Below are positions 35,418 through 45,402 of a stretch of DNA of 64,000 nucleotides, one piece after another. The stretch is from JALQUO01 sp964529685 (GTDB lineage Bacteria > Pseudomonadota > Alphaproteobacteria > Rickettsiales > Midichloriaceae), in the NCBI GenBank assembly GCA_964529685.1, contig CAZGZC010000001.1, forward strand, positions 124,001 to 188,000, given 5' to 3'. The notes beneath the pieces are model-generated. The model was not told the origin of the DNA and ran no database searches. It saw only the letters and a list, made by a program, of their open reading frames with translations. Position 1 is the stretch's first letter, and each line of letters starts with the position of its first letter. A program made the position numbers and the translations under genes.

Positions 35418-36956
35418 ATGGTAAATAGAAACAACGATTACCTAGAAGATAAAAAAAAAGATGCAAGGCTTGGTGGTGGGCAAGATAAAATTGATGCTCA
35501 ACATGGAAAGGGTAAGCTAACGGCTCGTGAGAGATTAGATGTTTTACTTGATCCAGAATCATTTGATGAACTAGATTCATTTATTCAGCATAGATGCTAT
35601 GACTTTGACATGGAGTCTAAAAAATTCCTAGGAGATGGTGTTGTAACTGGACATGGTACCATTAACGGTAGACCTGTATTTGTCTGTAGCCAAGATTTTA
35701 CTGTACTTGGTGGATCACTAGGTGAGATGCATGCTAAAAAGATTAATAAAATCCAAGATTTAGCTTTAAAGCTCCGTACTCCTATTATCTTTATAAATGA
35801 TTCTGGTGGTGCGAGGATTCAGGAGGGGGTTAACTCTCTTGCTGGCTATGGTGAGATATTTCAAAGAAACGTCGACTCATCTGGTGTAATCCCGCAGATA
35901 TCACTGATTTTAGGACCTTGTGCTGGCGGTGCTGTTTACTCACCTGCCTTGATGGATTTTATTTTAATGGCTTGCAATACATCTTATATGTATTTAACTG
36001 GTCCAGATGTAGTGAAGTCAGTCAACTACGAAGATGTAACTCACGAAGAGCTTGGTGGTGCTTATATGCATACAACTAAGAGTGGTGTAGCTGATATGGC
36101 TCTGGATAATGATATAGACTGTTTGCTTGTTGCTCGGAAATTATTTGATTTCCTACCGCTATGTAATACTAGTGGCATTCCTACTCGCCAGACTATGGAC
36201 CCCAATGATAGGATTGAAATGTCACTGAATAACTTGCTCCCCGAGGATCCTAATAAGCCATATAATATGTATACTCTCATTGAAAAGATTGTTGATGAGG
36301 GGGAATTTCTTGAAATAAAACCAGATTTTGCAAAAAATATTATAACTTGTCTCACTAGATTTGATGGTCGCACTGTTGGTATTGTTGCCAACCAACCAAT
36401 GAATCTTGCTGGTTGTCTTGATATAAATGCTTCTGTGAAGGCTGCACGGTTTGTGAGATTTTGTGATGCATTCGCAATACCCATTGTGACTCTTGTAGAT
36501 GTACCTGGTTTCCTGCCTGGTACTGATCAAGAGCATTCAGGCGTCATTAGACATGGTGCTAAGCTGCTCTACGCTTATGCAGAAGCCACTGTTCCTAAAA
36601 TCACTCTTATAACTAGAAAAGCCTATGGTGGAGCTTACATTGTAATGGGATCAAAACACCTTAACTCAGATATGAATTTTGCTTGGGCTGACTCAGAGAT
36701 AGCTGTAATGGGAGCTAAGGGAGCTGCTGCTATTTTATATAAAGGCAAGGGAATGTCTGAGAAGGAGTTGAATAGTAAAATTGATGAGTACAAGGGCCTT
36801 TTTGGTTCACCATTCAATGCTGCATCTTATGGTTTCTTAGACGGTATTGTAAGACCATACAATACAAGGAATATCATATGTAATTCACTTGCTCTGCTTG
36901 AAACTAAACAGCAAAATACTAGACCTTGGAGAAAGCATGGTAACTTGCCTCTCTAA
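35418..36956 (+). CDS. pccB: Propionyl-CoA/acyl-CoA carboxylase beta subunit
   Basis: The 512-residue carboxyltransferase has the two crotonase-like halves: KLTARERLDVLLDPESFDEL and FINDSGGARIQEGVNSLAGYG in the first, GFLPGTDQEHSGVIRHGAKL and ITRKAYGGAYIVMGSK in the second. It transfers carboxyl groups from carboxybiotin to an acyl-CoA, most likely propionyl-CoA as in other Rickettsiales. The biotin-carrying alpha subunit is not in the window. It is divergent from rimP across 95 bases. Confidence 0.93.
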   Translation: MVNRNNDYLEDKKKDARLGGGQDKIDAQHGKGKLTARERLDVLLDPESFDELDSFIQHRCYDFDMESKKFLGDGVVTGHGTINGRPVFVCSQDFTVLGGSLGEMHAKKINKIQDLALKLRTPIIFINDSGGARIQEGVNSLAGYGEIFQRNVDSSGVIPQISLILGPCAGGAVYSPALMDFILMACNTSYMYLTGPDVVKSVNYEDVTHEELGGAYMHTTKSGVADMALDNDIDCLLVARKLFDFLPLCNTSGIPTRQTMDPNDRIEMSLNNLLPEDPNKPYNMYTLIEKIVDEGEFLEIKPDFAKNIITCLTRFDGRTVGIVANQPMNLAGCLDINASVKAARFVRFCDAFAIPIVTLVDVPGFLPGTDQEHSGVIRHGAKLLYAYAEATVPKITLITRKAYGGAYIVMGSKHLNSDMNFAWADSEIAVMGAKGAAAILYKGKGMSEKELNSKIDEYKGLFGSPFNAASYGFLDGIVRPYNTRNIICNSLALLETKQQNTRPWRKHGNLPL

Positions 36957-37009
36957 TTCAACTATATACTTTTGTTCTTTGCTTGCTTCAAGTGTATTTG
37001 CAACAGTTT

Positions 37010-38194
37010 TTATACTGTATGTTTGTTTGTAATGCTGTCTTTTAGTGCAAGATATGCATTAGCGAAAGTTGATTCTTCATTTGATTCTTCATTCTTCTGG
37101 TTTCCACTACAAAATTCATCAAACTCCTGAGGTGTTACGACAGATTTAAACTGCATAATACTGAGGAAGTAGTTTATAACTATATTAATCAGATCTTCTA
37201 TAACTAGAATTATCTCATTTTTCTTTACTCTTTCTTGCAGCTTCGTTGCAATATTTTTTATATTGTTCTGAGTCTCTGGAGAGAGTTTCTCGTATATATC
37301 CTGAGGAATATCTAGGTCCTTAACATTGCTATTTTTTATGTACTGAGAGACAAGTCTAGCCATAGTCTCAGGATTTGCTTTTCTGAGCTTTTCTATAGCA
37401 GTAACTCTCCTACACTGTTCCTGATCACAATTCATAGCTAAAAGGTTGTATGGACTCTCGCAATTCCACAATTTTTCTAATTTATCTTTTGCTTCTTTGA
37501 TTTCGGCCACTGATCTATTTGTTGTTTTTTTATAATCCTCAAGCGCTTTATCTTGGATTGCTACAAATTGATCTGGAGTCATAGAAGTGAGAAAAACGAA
37601 ATATTTTTCACCTTGTACTTCCATATCATCACGAGGATTCTCCATAGACATTTGCATGGTTTTATCAGGATAAAAAGTATACTTGATAGTTCTAGTGGCA
37701 TACTTTGGATCCTCTGTTGTACCATAAAATAAAGGTGTTCTGTAACTGAAAACTACTTTGTCTTCTTCACATTTTATGGAGTGTTGCACCTTCATATTTG
37801 TTCTTTCTTCAGTATCATATAGCATTTGAGATAAACTTTCAGCGATTGGCATACTCAATTCACCTCCATGGAGATCAAGTTCCTTTAAGCATTGCAGTGG
37901 TAAAGCAGGCAAGCTCTGATGGCACAGATGAGGCATCAAATTGGAAAAATACTCTTTATTCTCTGGTGATATCTCAGGAAATTTCTCTTTTATAACTTCA
38001 GCAATTTGATTTTGAGCAAGTTCAAACCGGATTTCTGTATTGTTTGTAAATTTATAGCTCCCAATATACAACTGTGTCCTATATATATCTTTTTCACACT
38101 GTTCTCTGTCTTGACCCTCAGGAGCTTTGCTTAAAAAATCAACGATCTCAGGACGTATTGCTTCTCTTGTACTGTAAAGGGTTGTCTTTTTCAT
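37010..38194 (-). CDS. Orphan hypothetical protein
   Basis: This 394-residue protein is not one I recognise. It is mostly polar and helical. A central segment (about residues 137-215) is strand-rich, e.g. KVVFSYRTPLFYGTTEDP and TRTIKYTFYPDKTMQMSM. A hydrophobic stretch IILVIEDLINIVINYFLSIM lies near residues 330-352. It contains several cysteines, including a pair in NCDQEQCRR. There is no signal peptide. It lies between pccB and ftsZ with its own spacers. Codon use fits the genome and the frame is intact, so it is a real gene, possibly lineage-specific and possibly an exported effector; that last point is a guess. Confidence 0.7.
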   Translation of the reverse strand: MKKTTLYSTREAIRPEIVDFLSKAPEGQDREQCEKDIYRTQLYIGSYKFTNNTEIRFELAQNQIAEVIKEKFPEISPENKEYFSNLMPHLCHQSLPALPLQCLKELDLHGGELSMPIAESLSQMLYDTEERTNMKVQHSIKCEEDKVVFSYRTPLFYGTTEDPKYATRTIKYTFYPDKTMQMSMENPRDDMEVQGEKYFVFLTSMTPDQFVAIQDKALEDYKKTTNRSVAEIKEAKDKLEKLWNCESPYNLLAMNCDQEQCRRVTAIEKLRKANPETMARLVSQYIKNSNVKDLDIPQDIYEKLSPETQNNIKNIATKLQERVKKNEIILVIEDLINIVINYFLSIMQFKSVVTPQEFDEFCSGNQKNEESNEESTFANAYLALKDSITNKHTV

Positions 38195-38260
38195 TTTGAA
38201 AATATTGATTTAATCTTGTAAAATCTAGTGTACAACGGAAATGTTTCGGAAATATGACAA

Positions 38261-39553
38261 TTATTTATTTTCTTCTGAATTATTTTTTCTGAGGATAGCA
38301 GGAATATCTATAGTACTGCTAGTAGATATACGTGAAAAATTAGAACTCATTTTACTAAAGAAACTTTGTGTATCATCTTCTGTAGATTGAACATCAGATT
38401 GTTGATGTGACCTTGAAAATACATCTCTATGCCCTTCAACTCTCTGTGGTTGTGGAGGTATAAAAGTTGATGACTTACTCACTTCATCAAGTGTATCTCT
38501 ATTTAAAAGTGGCTTATCTACTCTCTTTGGTTCAGGTGTCTGTTGATTTACTTGAGTTGTATGAGAAACATGATTAAAACCTTGGATATGACGGTCATGA
38601 TCTATACCAGTTGCTACAACTGAAACACGAATCTTATCACCTAAATCTTGATCAAATGCTGTGCCAAATATTATCTGTGCATTAGGATCTGCTTCCTCTT
38701 TGATTCTATTTGCAGCCTCATCCACTTCATAAAGTGTCATATTAACAGAACCAGTAATATTAATTAAAACTCCTTGTGCACCTTTCATAGAAGCACTGTC
38801 AAGCAATGGATTAGATATAGCAGCTTCAGCAGCCTTAATTGCCCTATTTTCACCTTCTGCCTCACCAGTCGACATCATTGCGCGACCCATTTCACTCATT
38901 ACAGTTCTAATATCTGCAAAATCAAGGTTTATAGCCCCTGGTGTTGTAATTAGTTCCGTTATACTCCTTACTCCCTGATCTAAAATTTTATCAGCCATAA
39001 TAAAGGCATCAGCAAAAGTTGTCTTTTCATTTGCTACATGAAATAAATTTTGATTAGGTATAACTATTATTGTATCTACACACTTTGCCAGCGCATCAAG
39101 CCCCATCTCACTTATCTTCATTCTTCTTGCTCCCTCAAAGTGGAATGGTTTAGTAACTACCGCAACTGTTAAAACACCTTTTTGCCTTGCAATACCAGCT
39201 ATAATTGGTGCAGCACCAGTTCCAGTGCCACCACCCATTCCAGCTGTAATAAATACTATATGAGACCCATCAAGCGCAGTATCTATTTGTTCTAATGATT
39301 CTTGAGCTGCTTTACAACCAATATCTGGATTCGAACCAGCTCCTAGTCCCATAGTTGAGTTAGTTCCAAGTTGGATTTTATTTGGTGCAAGTGATTTACT
39401 AAGAGCCTGTGCATCAGTATTTGCAACCCAGAAATCCACTCCATCTAACCCAGAATTAATCATATTATTTACTGCATTCCCACCTGCACCACCAACACCA
39501 AAAACAACAATTTTAGGTTTTAATTCATAATTTAAATCAAAGGATAAAGACAT
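38261..39553 (-). CDS. ftsZ: Cell division protein FtsZ
   Basis: The 430-residue tubulin homologue has the GTP-binding GGGTGTG motif (107-113), N-terminal VFGVGGAGGNAVNNM, the T7-loop region NLDFADIRTVM, and a variable Ser/Gln-rich linker. The C-terminal tail DIPAILRKNN is the short peptide bound by FtsA/ZipA-type partners. It polymerises at the division site. ftsA and ftsQ are not next to it; the upstream neighbour is ppdK. Confidence 0.97.
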   Translation of the reverse strand: MSLSFDLNYELKPKIVVFGVGGAGGNAVNNMINSGLDGVDFWVANTDAQALSKSLAPNKIQLGTNSTMGLGAGSNPDIGCKAAQESLEQIDTALDGSHIVFITAGMGGGTGTGAAPIIAGIARQKGVLTVAVVTKPFHFEGARRMKISEMGLDALAKCVDTIIVIPNQNLFHVANEKTTFADAFIMADKILDQGVRSITELITTPGAINLDFADIRTVMSEMGRAMMSTGEAEGENRAIKAAEAAISNPLLDSASMKGAQGVLINITGSVNMTLYEVDEAANRIKEEADPNAQIIFGTAFDQDLGDKIRVSVVATGIDHDRHIQGFNHVSHTTQVNQQTPEPKRVDKPLLNRDTLDEVSKSSTFIPPQPQRVEGHRDVFSRSHQQSDVQSTEDDTQSFFSKMSSNFSRISTSSTIDIPAILRKNNSEENK

Positions 39554-39573
39554 TTTGTATTAAATTTAATTTT

Positions 39574-42180
39574 TTAGTTAATTTTATTTATAGTCAACTT
39601 GGCAACAGGAACTCTATACGGAGAACAAGACACATAATCACAACCTACTTCATAGAAAAACTTGATCGATTCTTCATCACCACCATGTTCACCACAAATA
39701 CCTATCTTGGCTAATGGATTTTTATTTTTTATTTTTTCAATGGCAATTTTTATAAGCTGCCCAACTCCATCTTGATCTATTGAAACAAATGGATCATGAG
39801 GAATTATTGCTTTATCCATATAACTATGTAAAAACTTACTACTATCATCACGAGATACACCAAAAGTCGTCTGTGTTAAGTCATTTGTGCCAAAACTAAC
39901 AAAATCCACATTTTCTGCAATTCTATCTGCGAGTAATGCAATTCTAGGTAATTCTATCATAGCTCCGAACTTGTAACTTAAAGCTTGAGATAACACAACA
40001 TCATTTTTTATTTCTTCTATCATATCTTTCATAAAGATTAGCTCATTTTCTGAGAAGATCAATGGAATCATAATCTCAATCTCAGCTTTTTTATTAAATT
40101 TCTTTTGATACTGATATGCTGCTTCGAAGAGAGCTTTGATCTGACATTGATATATATCAGGATGAGTTATACCAAGTCTAACTCCTCTATGACCTAACAT
40201 TGGGTTGTGCTCATGTAAGCTTTTCACAACATTCTTCACATCCTCAAAGATTTCATCATTTAACTGACAATAATTTTTTATATCATCTTCCGTTTGAGGA
40301 AGAAACTCATGAAGAGGTGGATCAAGTAATCTAACACAAAGTGGCTTACCATTTAATATCTCAAGCAGTCGCAGGAAATCATCCTTCTGATATTGACCAA
40401 GCTTCACTAATATGTCCTTTCTAGCCTTCTCAGAATCAGCTAAGATCATCCGTCTCACATCATTGATCCTGTTTTTATCAAAAAACATATGTTCAGTTCT
40501 GCAAAGTCCAATACCTCCTGCGCCAAACATCATAGCAGTTCTAACATCTTCTAACGTCTCAGCATTTGCCATTACATCAATCTTTTTGTTTTTATCCATC
40601 CACGAAAGAATTTCAATAAAATCATTTGAGATGCTTGTAGGAGTCATTTCAATATGATCAGCAAAAACTTCACCTGTAGAGCCATTAATTGTAATATTAT
40701 CACACTCATTGAACAATATTCCATTTATTGATACAGATACATCATTGATAATAACTAAATTCTCAACACTGCAAATACAAGGCTTACCTATTCCCCTAGC
40801 AACTACTGCTGCATGAGATGTCACACCACCCCTTGCAGTTATAATTCCCTCTGATGAATACATACCAGCTATGTCTTCTGGGCTAGTCTCATTTCTAATC
40901 AATATTACTTGATTGTTTTTAGATAAAATCTCAGCTCTTTTAGATGTAAGAGCTATTATACCAGATGCTGCTCCAGGAGATGCTGCCAATCCTTTAGCTA
41001 TTGGCTTGTCTGTCTCTTTCAGTATCAGTTGCTTATGTATACTTTGCTCTATAGCACTTGATGGTATATCTTTAAGCGCTTCTTCTTCACTCTTAATACC
41101 TTCATTAACCATATCAATTGCAATCTTCATAGCTGCGGCAGAGCTCCTCTTGCCGCTCCTTGTTTGTAAGATCCATAAATCTCCTTCTTCAACTGTAAAT
41201 TCTATGTCTTGCATATCTCTAAAGTGCATCTCTAGCTTTTTAGCAACATCATTTAACTGATGGAAGATTTCAGGATACAACACCTCCATAGATACATCAC
41301 CACCAAAACTATCTCTTTCTCCATCTAAAACTGTTAAAGATTGTGTCTTAGTTGTTCCAGCAACAACATCCTCACCCTGTGCATTAGTTAAAAATTCTCC
41401 AAACAGGGTTTGATCACCAGTAATAGGATTCCTCGTAAATAGAACACCCGTAGAACTATTTTGACCCATATTGCCAAAGACCATTGTTTGAACTGTTGCT
41501 GCTGTGGCTAGATTATGATCTATTCCATTTCTCTCACGGTACACCTTTGCACGATTTGAGTTCCATGAGTCAAAAACTGCTCTAATACTTGTAATTAATT
41601 GTTCATATATATCTTGTGGAAATGGTTTGCCAGTCTCTTCTAAAACTAATTTTTTAAACCGTCTAATAACATCTTCTATTTCACTAACTTTCGATAAACT
41701 GTTGTTCCTAGCACTGATCTCTTCAAAGTAGCTATCTTCAATCCCTAATACAACAGAGCTATACATTTGGATAAGCCTCCTGTAGCTATCATAGGCAAAT
41801 ATCCTATTTTCAGTTTTCTTAGCTAAGCTCTCAACTATCTCATCATTTAATCCAATATTCAACACTGTATCCATCATTCCAGGCATAGAAACTACAGCAC
41901 CAGATCTAACTGAAAGTAAAAGTGGATTATCTAATGAACCGAAAACTCTATCTGTGATATGTTCTAAATATCCTAATTTTTTTTTAATCAAATCTGAATC
42001 AACATTTTTATCTCTACAAAGCTCTGTGCTCAGTATAAAACCGGGTGGAACAGGTAGTCCTAGAATACACATTTCCACTAAATTAGCCCCTTTGTTACCA
42101 AGTAGTTTTTTTCTTCTATCTAAAGGCAGATCTCTAGAATCAATTTGATCTCTTGAAAAGAGAAATATATTTTTTTTCAC
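39574..42180 (-). CDS. ppdK: Pyruvate, phosphate dikinase
   Basis: The 868-residue protein has the N-terminal ATP-grasp domain, the swivelling domain with phospho-histidine H456 in GGVTSHAAVVARG, and the C-terminal PEP-binding barrel (GICGEHGGDEESIKFFYEVG). It interconverts pyruvate, ATP and phosphate with PEP, AMP and pyrophosphate. In Rickettsiales that lack full glycolysis this enzyme is thought to link pyruvate with the gluconeogenic direction. It lies 20 bases upstream of ftsZ on the same strand. Confidence 0.97.
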   Translation of the reverse strand: MKKNIFLFSRDQIDSRDLPLDRRKKLLGNKGANLVEMCILGLPVPPGFILSTELCRDKNVDSDLIKKKLGYLEHITDRVFGSLDNPLLLSVRSGAVVSMPGMMDTVLNIGLNDEIVESLAKKTENRIFAYDSYRRLIQMYSSVVLGIEDSYFEEISARNNSLSKVSEIEDVIRRFKKLVLEETGKPFPQDIYEQLITSIRAVFDSWNSNRAKVYRERNGIDHNLATAATVQTMVFGNMGQNSSTGVLFTRNPITGDQTLFGEFLTNAQGEDVVAGTTKTQSLTVLDGERDSFGGDVSMEVLYPEIFHQLNDVAKKLEMHFRDMQDIEFTVEEGDLWILQTRSGKRSSAAAMKIAIDMVNEGIKSEEEALKDIPSSAIEQSIHKQLILKETDKPIAKGLAASPGAASGIIALTSKRAEILSKNNQVILIRNETSPEDIAGMYSSEGIITARGGVTSHAAVVARGIGKPCICSVENLVIINDVSVSINGILFNECDNITINGSTGEVFADHIEMTPTSISNDFIEILSWMDKNKKIDVMANAETLEDVRTAMMFGAGGIGLCRTEHMFFDKNRINDVRRMILADSEKARKDILVKLGQYQKDDFLRLLEILNGKPLCVRLLDPPLHEFLPQTEDDIKNYCQLNDEIFEDVKNVVKSLHEHNPMLGHRGVRLGITHPDIYQCQIKALFEAAYQYQKKFNKKAEIEIMIPLIFSENELIFMKDMIEEIKNDVVLSQALSYKFGAMIELPRIALLADRIAENVDFVSFGTNDLTQTTFGVSRDDSSKFLHSYMDKAIIPHDPFVSIDQDGVGQLIKIAIEKIKNKNPLAKIGICGEHGGDEESIKFFYEVGCDYVSCSPYRVPVAKLTINKIN

Positions 42181-42221
42181 AATGTGAATTTTTTCGGTTA
42201 TTCAACTTAATATCATATATA

Positions 42222-43250
42222 TTATTCATTCTCAACATCTTCTCTTGATACATCATCAGACTCTCTAGATGGATTAGTTATCGCTCTAATTTTGCTAATG
42301 ATTTCATCTGCAATCTGTGAATTTTCTTTTAAGAATTTTTTAGCATTTTCTCTACCCTGTCCTATTCTTTGATCATTATATGAAAACCAAGCTCCAGCCT
42401 TTTCAAGAATATTATTAGCTACGCCTATATCTACAATTTCACCAACTCTAGATATACCTTCACCATACATTATATCAAAATCAACTACCTTAAAAGGAGG
42501 AGCAACTTTGTTCTTAATAACTTTAATCCTTGTCTCATTTCCAATTGTATTATCTTTATCTTTTATGGCACCAGTACGCCTTATATCAAGCCTTATTGAA
42601 GCATAAAATTTAAGAGCATTACCACCTGTAGTAGTCTCTGGACTACCAAACATAACACCTATTTTCATCCTTATTTGGTTTATGAAAACTAGTACACAAT
42701 TCGACCTAGCAATATTAGATGTTAACTTCCTTAGAGCTTGACTCATCAGTCTTGCTTGCAATCCCATATGACTATCACCCATATCCCCCTCTATCTCTGC
42801 CTTCGGTACAAGCGCTGCTACACTATCAACTACAATTATATCTATTGCACCAGATCTAACTAAACTATCAGTAATCTCAAGTGCCTGCTCACCATTATCT
42901 GGTTGAGAAAGAAGTAAATTGTCTATATTAACGCCTAATTTTTGAGCATATACTGAATCTAAAGCATGCTCAGCATCAATGAAAGCAGCATTACCTCCTT
43001 GTTTCTGAGCCTCAGCTATTGCATGTAGTGCCAATGTAGTTTTTCCAGAGCTTTCTGGTCCATATATTTCAATCACTCTACCGCGTGGAAAACCGCCTAC
43101 ACCAAGAGCCATATCTAAACCTATAGAGCCAGTTGAAATTGAGTTGAAATCTGGAGTAGGTCTACTCCCAAGCTTCATGATCGAGCCTTTTCCATAAGCT
43201 TTTTCAATTTGTTGAAATACTACCTGTAGTGCTGCTGATTTATCCTGCAT
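42222..43250 (-). CDS. recA: Recombinase RecA
   Basis: The protein has 342 residues with Walker A GPESSGKTT (64-72), the conserved core ALKFYASIRLDIRRTG, and FINQIRMKIGVMFGSPETT spanning loop L2. It forms filaments on single-stranded DNA for strand exchange. AddB at the right edge and RadA support a working recombination pathway. It starts 156 bases downstream of an orphan gene and is followed by ppdK. I see no LexA-type operator upstream. Confidence 0.97.
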   Translation of the reverse strand: MQDKSAALQVVFQQIEKAYGKGSIMKLGSRPTPDFNSISTGSIGLDMALGVGGFPRGRVIEIYGPESSGKTTLALHAIAEAQKQGGNAAFIDAEHALDSVYAQKLGVNIDNLLLSQPDNGEQALEITDSLVRSGAIDIIVVDSVAALVPKAEIEGDMGDSHMGLQARLMSQALRKLTSNIARSNCVLVFINQIRMKIGVMFGSPETTTGGNALKFYASIRLDIRRTGAIKDKDNTIGNETRIKVIKNKVAPPFKVVDFDIMYGEGISRVGEIVDIGVANNILEKAGAWFSYNDQRIGQGRENAKKFLKENSQIADEIISKIRAITNPSRESDDVSREDVENE

Positions 43251-43405
43251 TTATATTTGTATATTTTTCTTAATTGTAGCACACGATTGCGTGAAGATGC
43301 AATAGAAATATAGGCAATTTTTAGTAGTAATTTTCAAAGGAAATTAACTAAAATGCTCTAGTATAGAGAGCCTAAGAATAAAATTTTTTTTGTTATTTTT
43401 TTTAA

Positions 43406-44065
43406 TTAAAGCTCTAGATTTATATTATCTATCGGTTGAATTTCTGATGTATTAAATTCTGATGTATTAAATATCTCTTCTTCATTAGATGGATAATAAT
43501 TATGAATTTCAACAACTATTGGTGGTTGTTTTTCAACGAGTGATAGATCTTTAGGTACTTTATTATATTCTATAACCATCGCAGCAGTATCATTACCAAA
43601 AAAAGTAGAAAGTACACCTAATGTACAGAGTATACCCATAACAGCATATTGAAACTTATTTATATAATCAAATCGAACTTGATTATCAATCCCGCACTTA
43701 TTTATAATAGAATCTATGAGGCTATTAAATGAGCTTATTTGTTCTTTTGATAAATACTGCATAGCATTATAAATCATGCCAGTTGCGGAAAAAATTTCTG
43801 TTAAAGGCATGCCATAACTATAATTTTCTTGAGACTTTATGAGAAATTCATCACCTTGTTCAAGTTCTGAACTAGTAAATTTACTAAGATATTGACAAGT
43901 TGAAATAAAATTAGCTCTATCATGTAGAGCATTCGCTAAGTGCAAAACGTGAAGAAGTATAGGAATCCAAGGCTGAGTTGTAACATAACTAAACACATAA
44001 GATCCTATAGTAAGAATAGGATTAGGATTATATTTCAGAACATTGATTCGTAAAACTTCTTGCAT
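43406..44065 (-). CDS. Orphan protein with one central membrane segment
   Basis: I do not recognise this 219-residue protein. The N-terminal part is mixed hydrophobic and helical (IPILLHVLHLANALHDRANF). A likely membrane segment, YAVMGILCTLGVLSTFFG, lies at about 145-162, and the C-terminal ~55 residues are acidic and Asn/Ser-rich. A perfect 15-bp tandem duplication (43442-43456 and 43457-43471) encodes FNTSE twice near the end. The frame is intact. No signal peptide is evident. It may be a lineage-specific membrane protein. Confidence 0.6.
   Translation of the reverse strand: MQEVLRINVLKYNPNPILTIGSYVFSYVTTQPWIPILLHVLHLANALHDRANFISTCQYLSKFTSSELEQGDEFLIKSQENYSYGMPLTEIFSATGMIYNAMQYLSKEQISSFNSLIDSIINKCGIDNQVRFDYINKFQYAVMGILCTLGVLSTFFGNDTAAMVIEYNKVPKDLSLVEKQPPIVVEIHNYYPSNEEEIFNTSEFNTSEIQPIDNINLEL
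43442..43471 (-). repeat. 15-bp perfect tandem duplication in the orphan gene
   Basis: Two exact copies of ttctgatgtattaaa sit head to tail, in frame, adding five residues to the acidic C-terminus of the encoded protein. Such a short perfect copy implies a recent slippage event. Confidence 0.85.
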
Positions 44066-44168
44066 TTTCTGTAAAAATAAAATTAAAAAAAACTAATAAG
44101 TATTTTATACTAAAAATATTTAAATTTTATTAAATTTTTTTATTTTGAAGTGTTTTACTAAATTGTAT

Positions 44169-44196
44169 TTGCAATTGCGCAAAGATATGATATATT
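44169..44196 (+). promoter_or_regulatory. Probable promoter of tRNA-Glu
   Basis: TTGCAA (44169-44174) and TATATT (44191-44196) are separated by 16 bases. The -10 box is 12 bases from the first base of the tRNA, the right distance for transcription to start just before it. The match to sigma-70 consensus is moderate. Confidence 0.45.
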
Positions 44197-44208
44197 AATT
44201 GCTAATTA

Positions 44209-44283
44209 GACCCCTTCGTCTAGTGGTTAGGACACCACCCTTTCACGGTGGTAACACGGGTTCGAACCCCGTAGGGGTTGCCA
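44209..44283 (+). tRNA. tRNA-Glu (anticodon TTC), CCA encoded
   Basis: The acceptor arm gacccct pairs with aggggtt. The anticodon stem ccacc/ggtgg closes the loop ctttcac with anticodon TTC. The T arm carries ggttcgaacccc. The discriminator base G is followed by an encoded CCA. All arms fold as a standard tRNA. Confidence 0.95.
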
Positions 44284-44424
44284 CAACACTATTTCTCACA
44301 AAATTACAGGTTATCTTCCACTACTAACTAATAGTAGAATGATATATCTCATATTCATAATTGATTGATCTCGAACAAATCATATGATAAGATTATTTTC
44401 GATCAGTTAAAATACATATTTAAA

Positions 44425-44565
44425 ATGTCAACAAAGCGCACATATCAGCCAAGTAAGATAGTGAGAAAACGCCGTCATGGTTTCAGATTAAGAATGGAAA
44501 CAGTAGGTGGAAGAAGAATTATAAATAACAGAAGAGCGAAGGGAAGAAAAAAACTTTCAGCATGA
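44425..44565 (+). CDS. rpmH: Large subunit ribosomal protein bL34
   Basis: The 46-residue basic protein has the L34 signature KRTYQPSKIVRKRRHGFR and ends RRAKGRKKLSA. The frame opens upstream at 44365, but ATG 44425 gives the family's N-terminus (MSTKRTYQPS). The last four bases overlap the rnpA start, the conserved rpmH-rnpA coupling. Confidence 0.96.
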   Translation: MSTKRTYQPSKIVRKRRHGFRLRMETVGGRRIINNRRAKGRKKLSA

Positions 44566-44918
44566 GGAAACTACTTTGGTGTAGTATAAAAGTTTCATCT
44601 CAGTTTAAAAAAATTACTTATTCAGCAAAAAAAATCAATACGCCACTATTCATATGTTTCTTTATTCCAAGCAAAGAGTTTCAATTAGGCATTATCGCAA
44701 GTAAGAGAGTTGGTAATGCAGTTATAAGAAATAGAGCTAAAAGATTATTACGAGCAGCATTTTCGGAAACATATAATTATGATAGAAGCTCAACAGTCCT
44801 TATAGCAAAGCATGAGATAGTTAATGCTGATTACAAAGAAATTCTCTATTGGATGAAATCAACTAGGAAACAGAAAACAATAAGGGATTCGACTTCCGAG
44901 ATTAAATATAGTTTCTAG
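44562..44918 (+). CDS. rnpA: Ribonuclease P protein component
   Basis: The 118-residue protein has the RNR motif as GNAVIRNRAKRLLRAAF, preceded by LGIIASKRVG, as in all RnpA. It binds the RNase P RNA to process tRNA 5' ends. It is directly downstream of rpmH with four bases overlap. Its stop is three bases from the end of the tRNA-Thr gene on the opposite strand. Confidence 0.95.
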   Translation: MRKLLWCSIKVSSQFKKITYSAKKINTPLFICFFIPSKEFQLGIIASKRVGNAVIRNRAKRLLRAAFSETYNYDRSSTVLIAKHEIVNADYKEILYWMKSTRKQKTIRDSTSEIKYSF

Positions 44919-44921
44919 TGA

Positions 44922-44996
44922 TGGTGCCGAATATCTGATTTGAACAGATGACCTACCGCTTACAAGGCGGTTGCTCTACCACTGAGCTAATTCGGC
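44922..44996 (-). tRNA. tRNA-Thr (anticodon TGT), CCA encoded
   Basis: Read on the minus strand, the acceptor arm gccgaat pairs with attcggc. The D arm is agctcagtggtagagc. The anticodon stem accgc/gcggt encloses the loop cttgtaa with anticodon TGT. The T loop is ttcaaat. The CCA tail is encoded at 44922-44924. It is convergent with rnpA. Confidence 0.95.
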
Positions 44997-45402
44997 CTGA
45001 AGTTGATTTTATCATAAAATATAACTATTGTATAGAGGATGCTAAAAAAATGTTTAGCAATAATTTTTTTATTAAAATGCGGCCAAACTGAAAAACAATA
45101 AAGTAATGCATCGATAGATAAATGTAATGGGATAAAATTTTGCAGATACTTTATGATTTGAAAGAGAGTTGAGAGCATCACGAGCTGAATCAAATTGCAG
45201 TGTTGAGTCAACGATTGCATGAATATCAACACTCTTGCAGGGATAGGATTGTTAAATACAACTATATTATTTAAATGAATAGAAAACAGACAAGAAATAA
45301 GATTAGATGTGAGATCGATTATTAAATCATAGTTATTATATAATGAATTACTAATTGGGAGCTCAAAAATCTCCTATCTTACTTTTATCTAATTTTTTTT
45401 CA
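44997..45402 (-). pseudogene. Spacer with decayed membrane-protein remnant
   Basis: On the minus strand the interval 45072-45251 is open for 59 codons without a start codon. It reads VDIHAIVDSTLQFDSARDAL in the middle and ends with a hydrophobic ITLLFFSLAAF. Soluble, well-formed sequence followed by a terminal membrane helix suggests the tail of a lost gene. On the plus strand near 45037-45055 the arms gctaaa/tttagc form a weak hairpin followed by a T-rich run. The rest shows nothing I can assign. Confidence 0.4.

Noticed and set aside
36062..36536. Overlapping antisense frames inside pccB
   Set aside because: Two frames over the same bases cannot both be real, and both oppose a strongly conserved gene.
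45037..45068. Rho-independent terminator for rnpA
   Set aside because: The gctaaa/tttagc stem is only six AT-rich pairs and lies more than 100 bases after rnpA, beyond the opposing tRNA gene.
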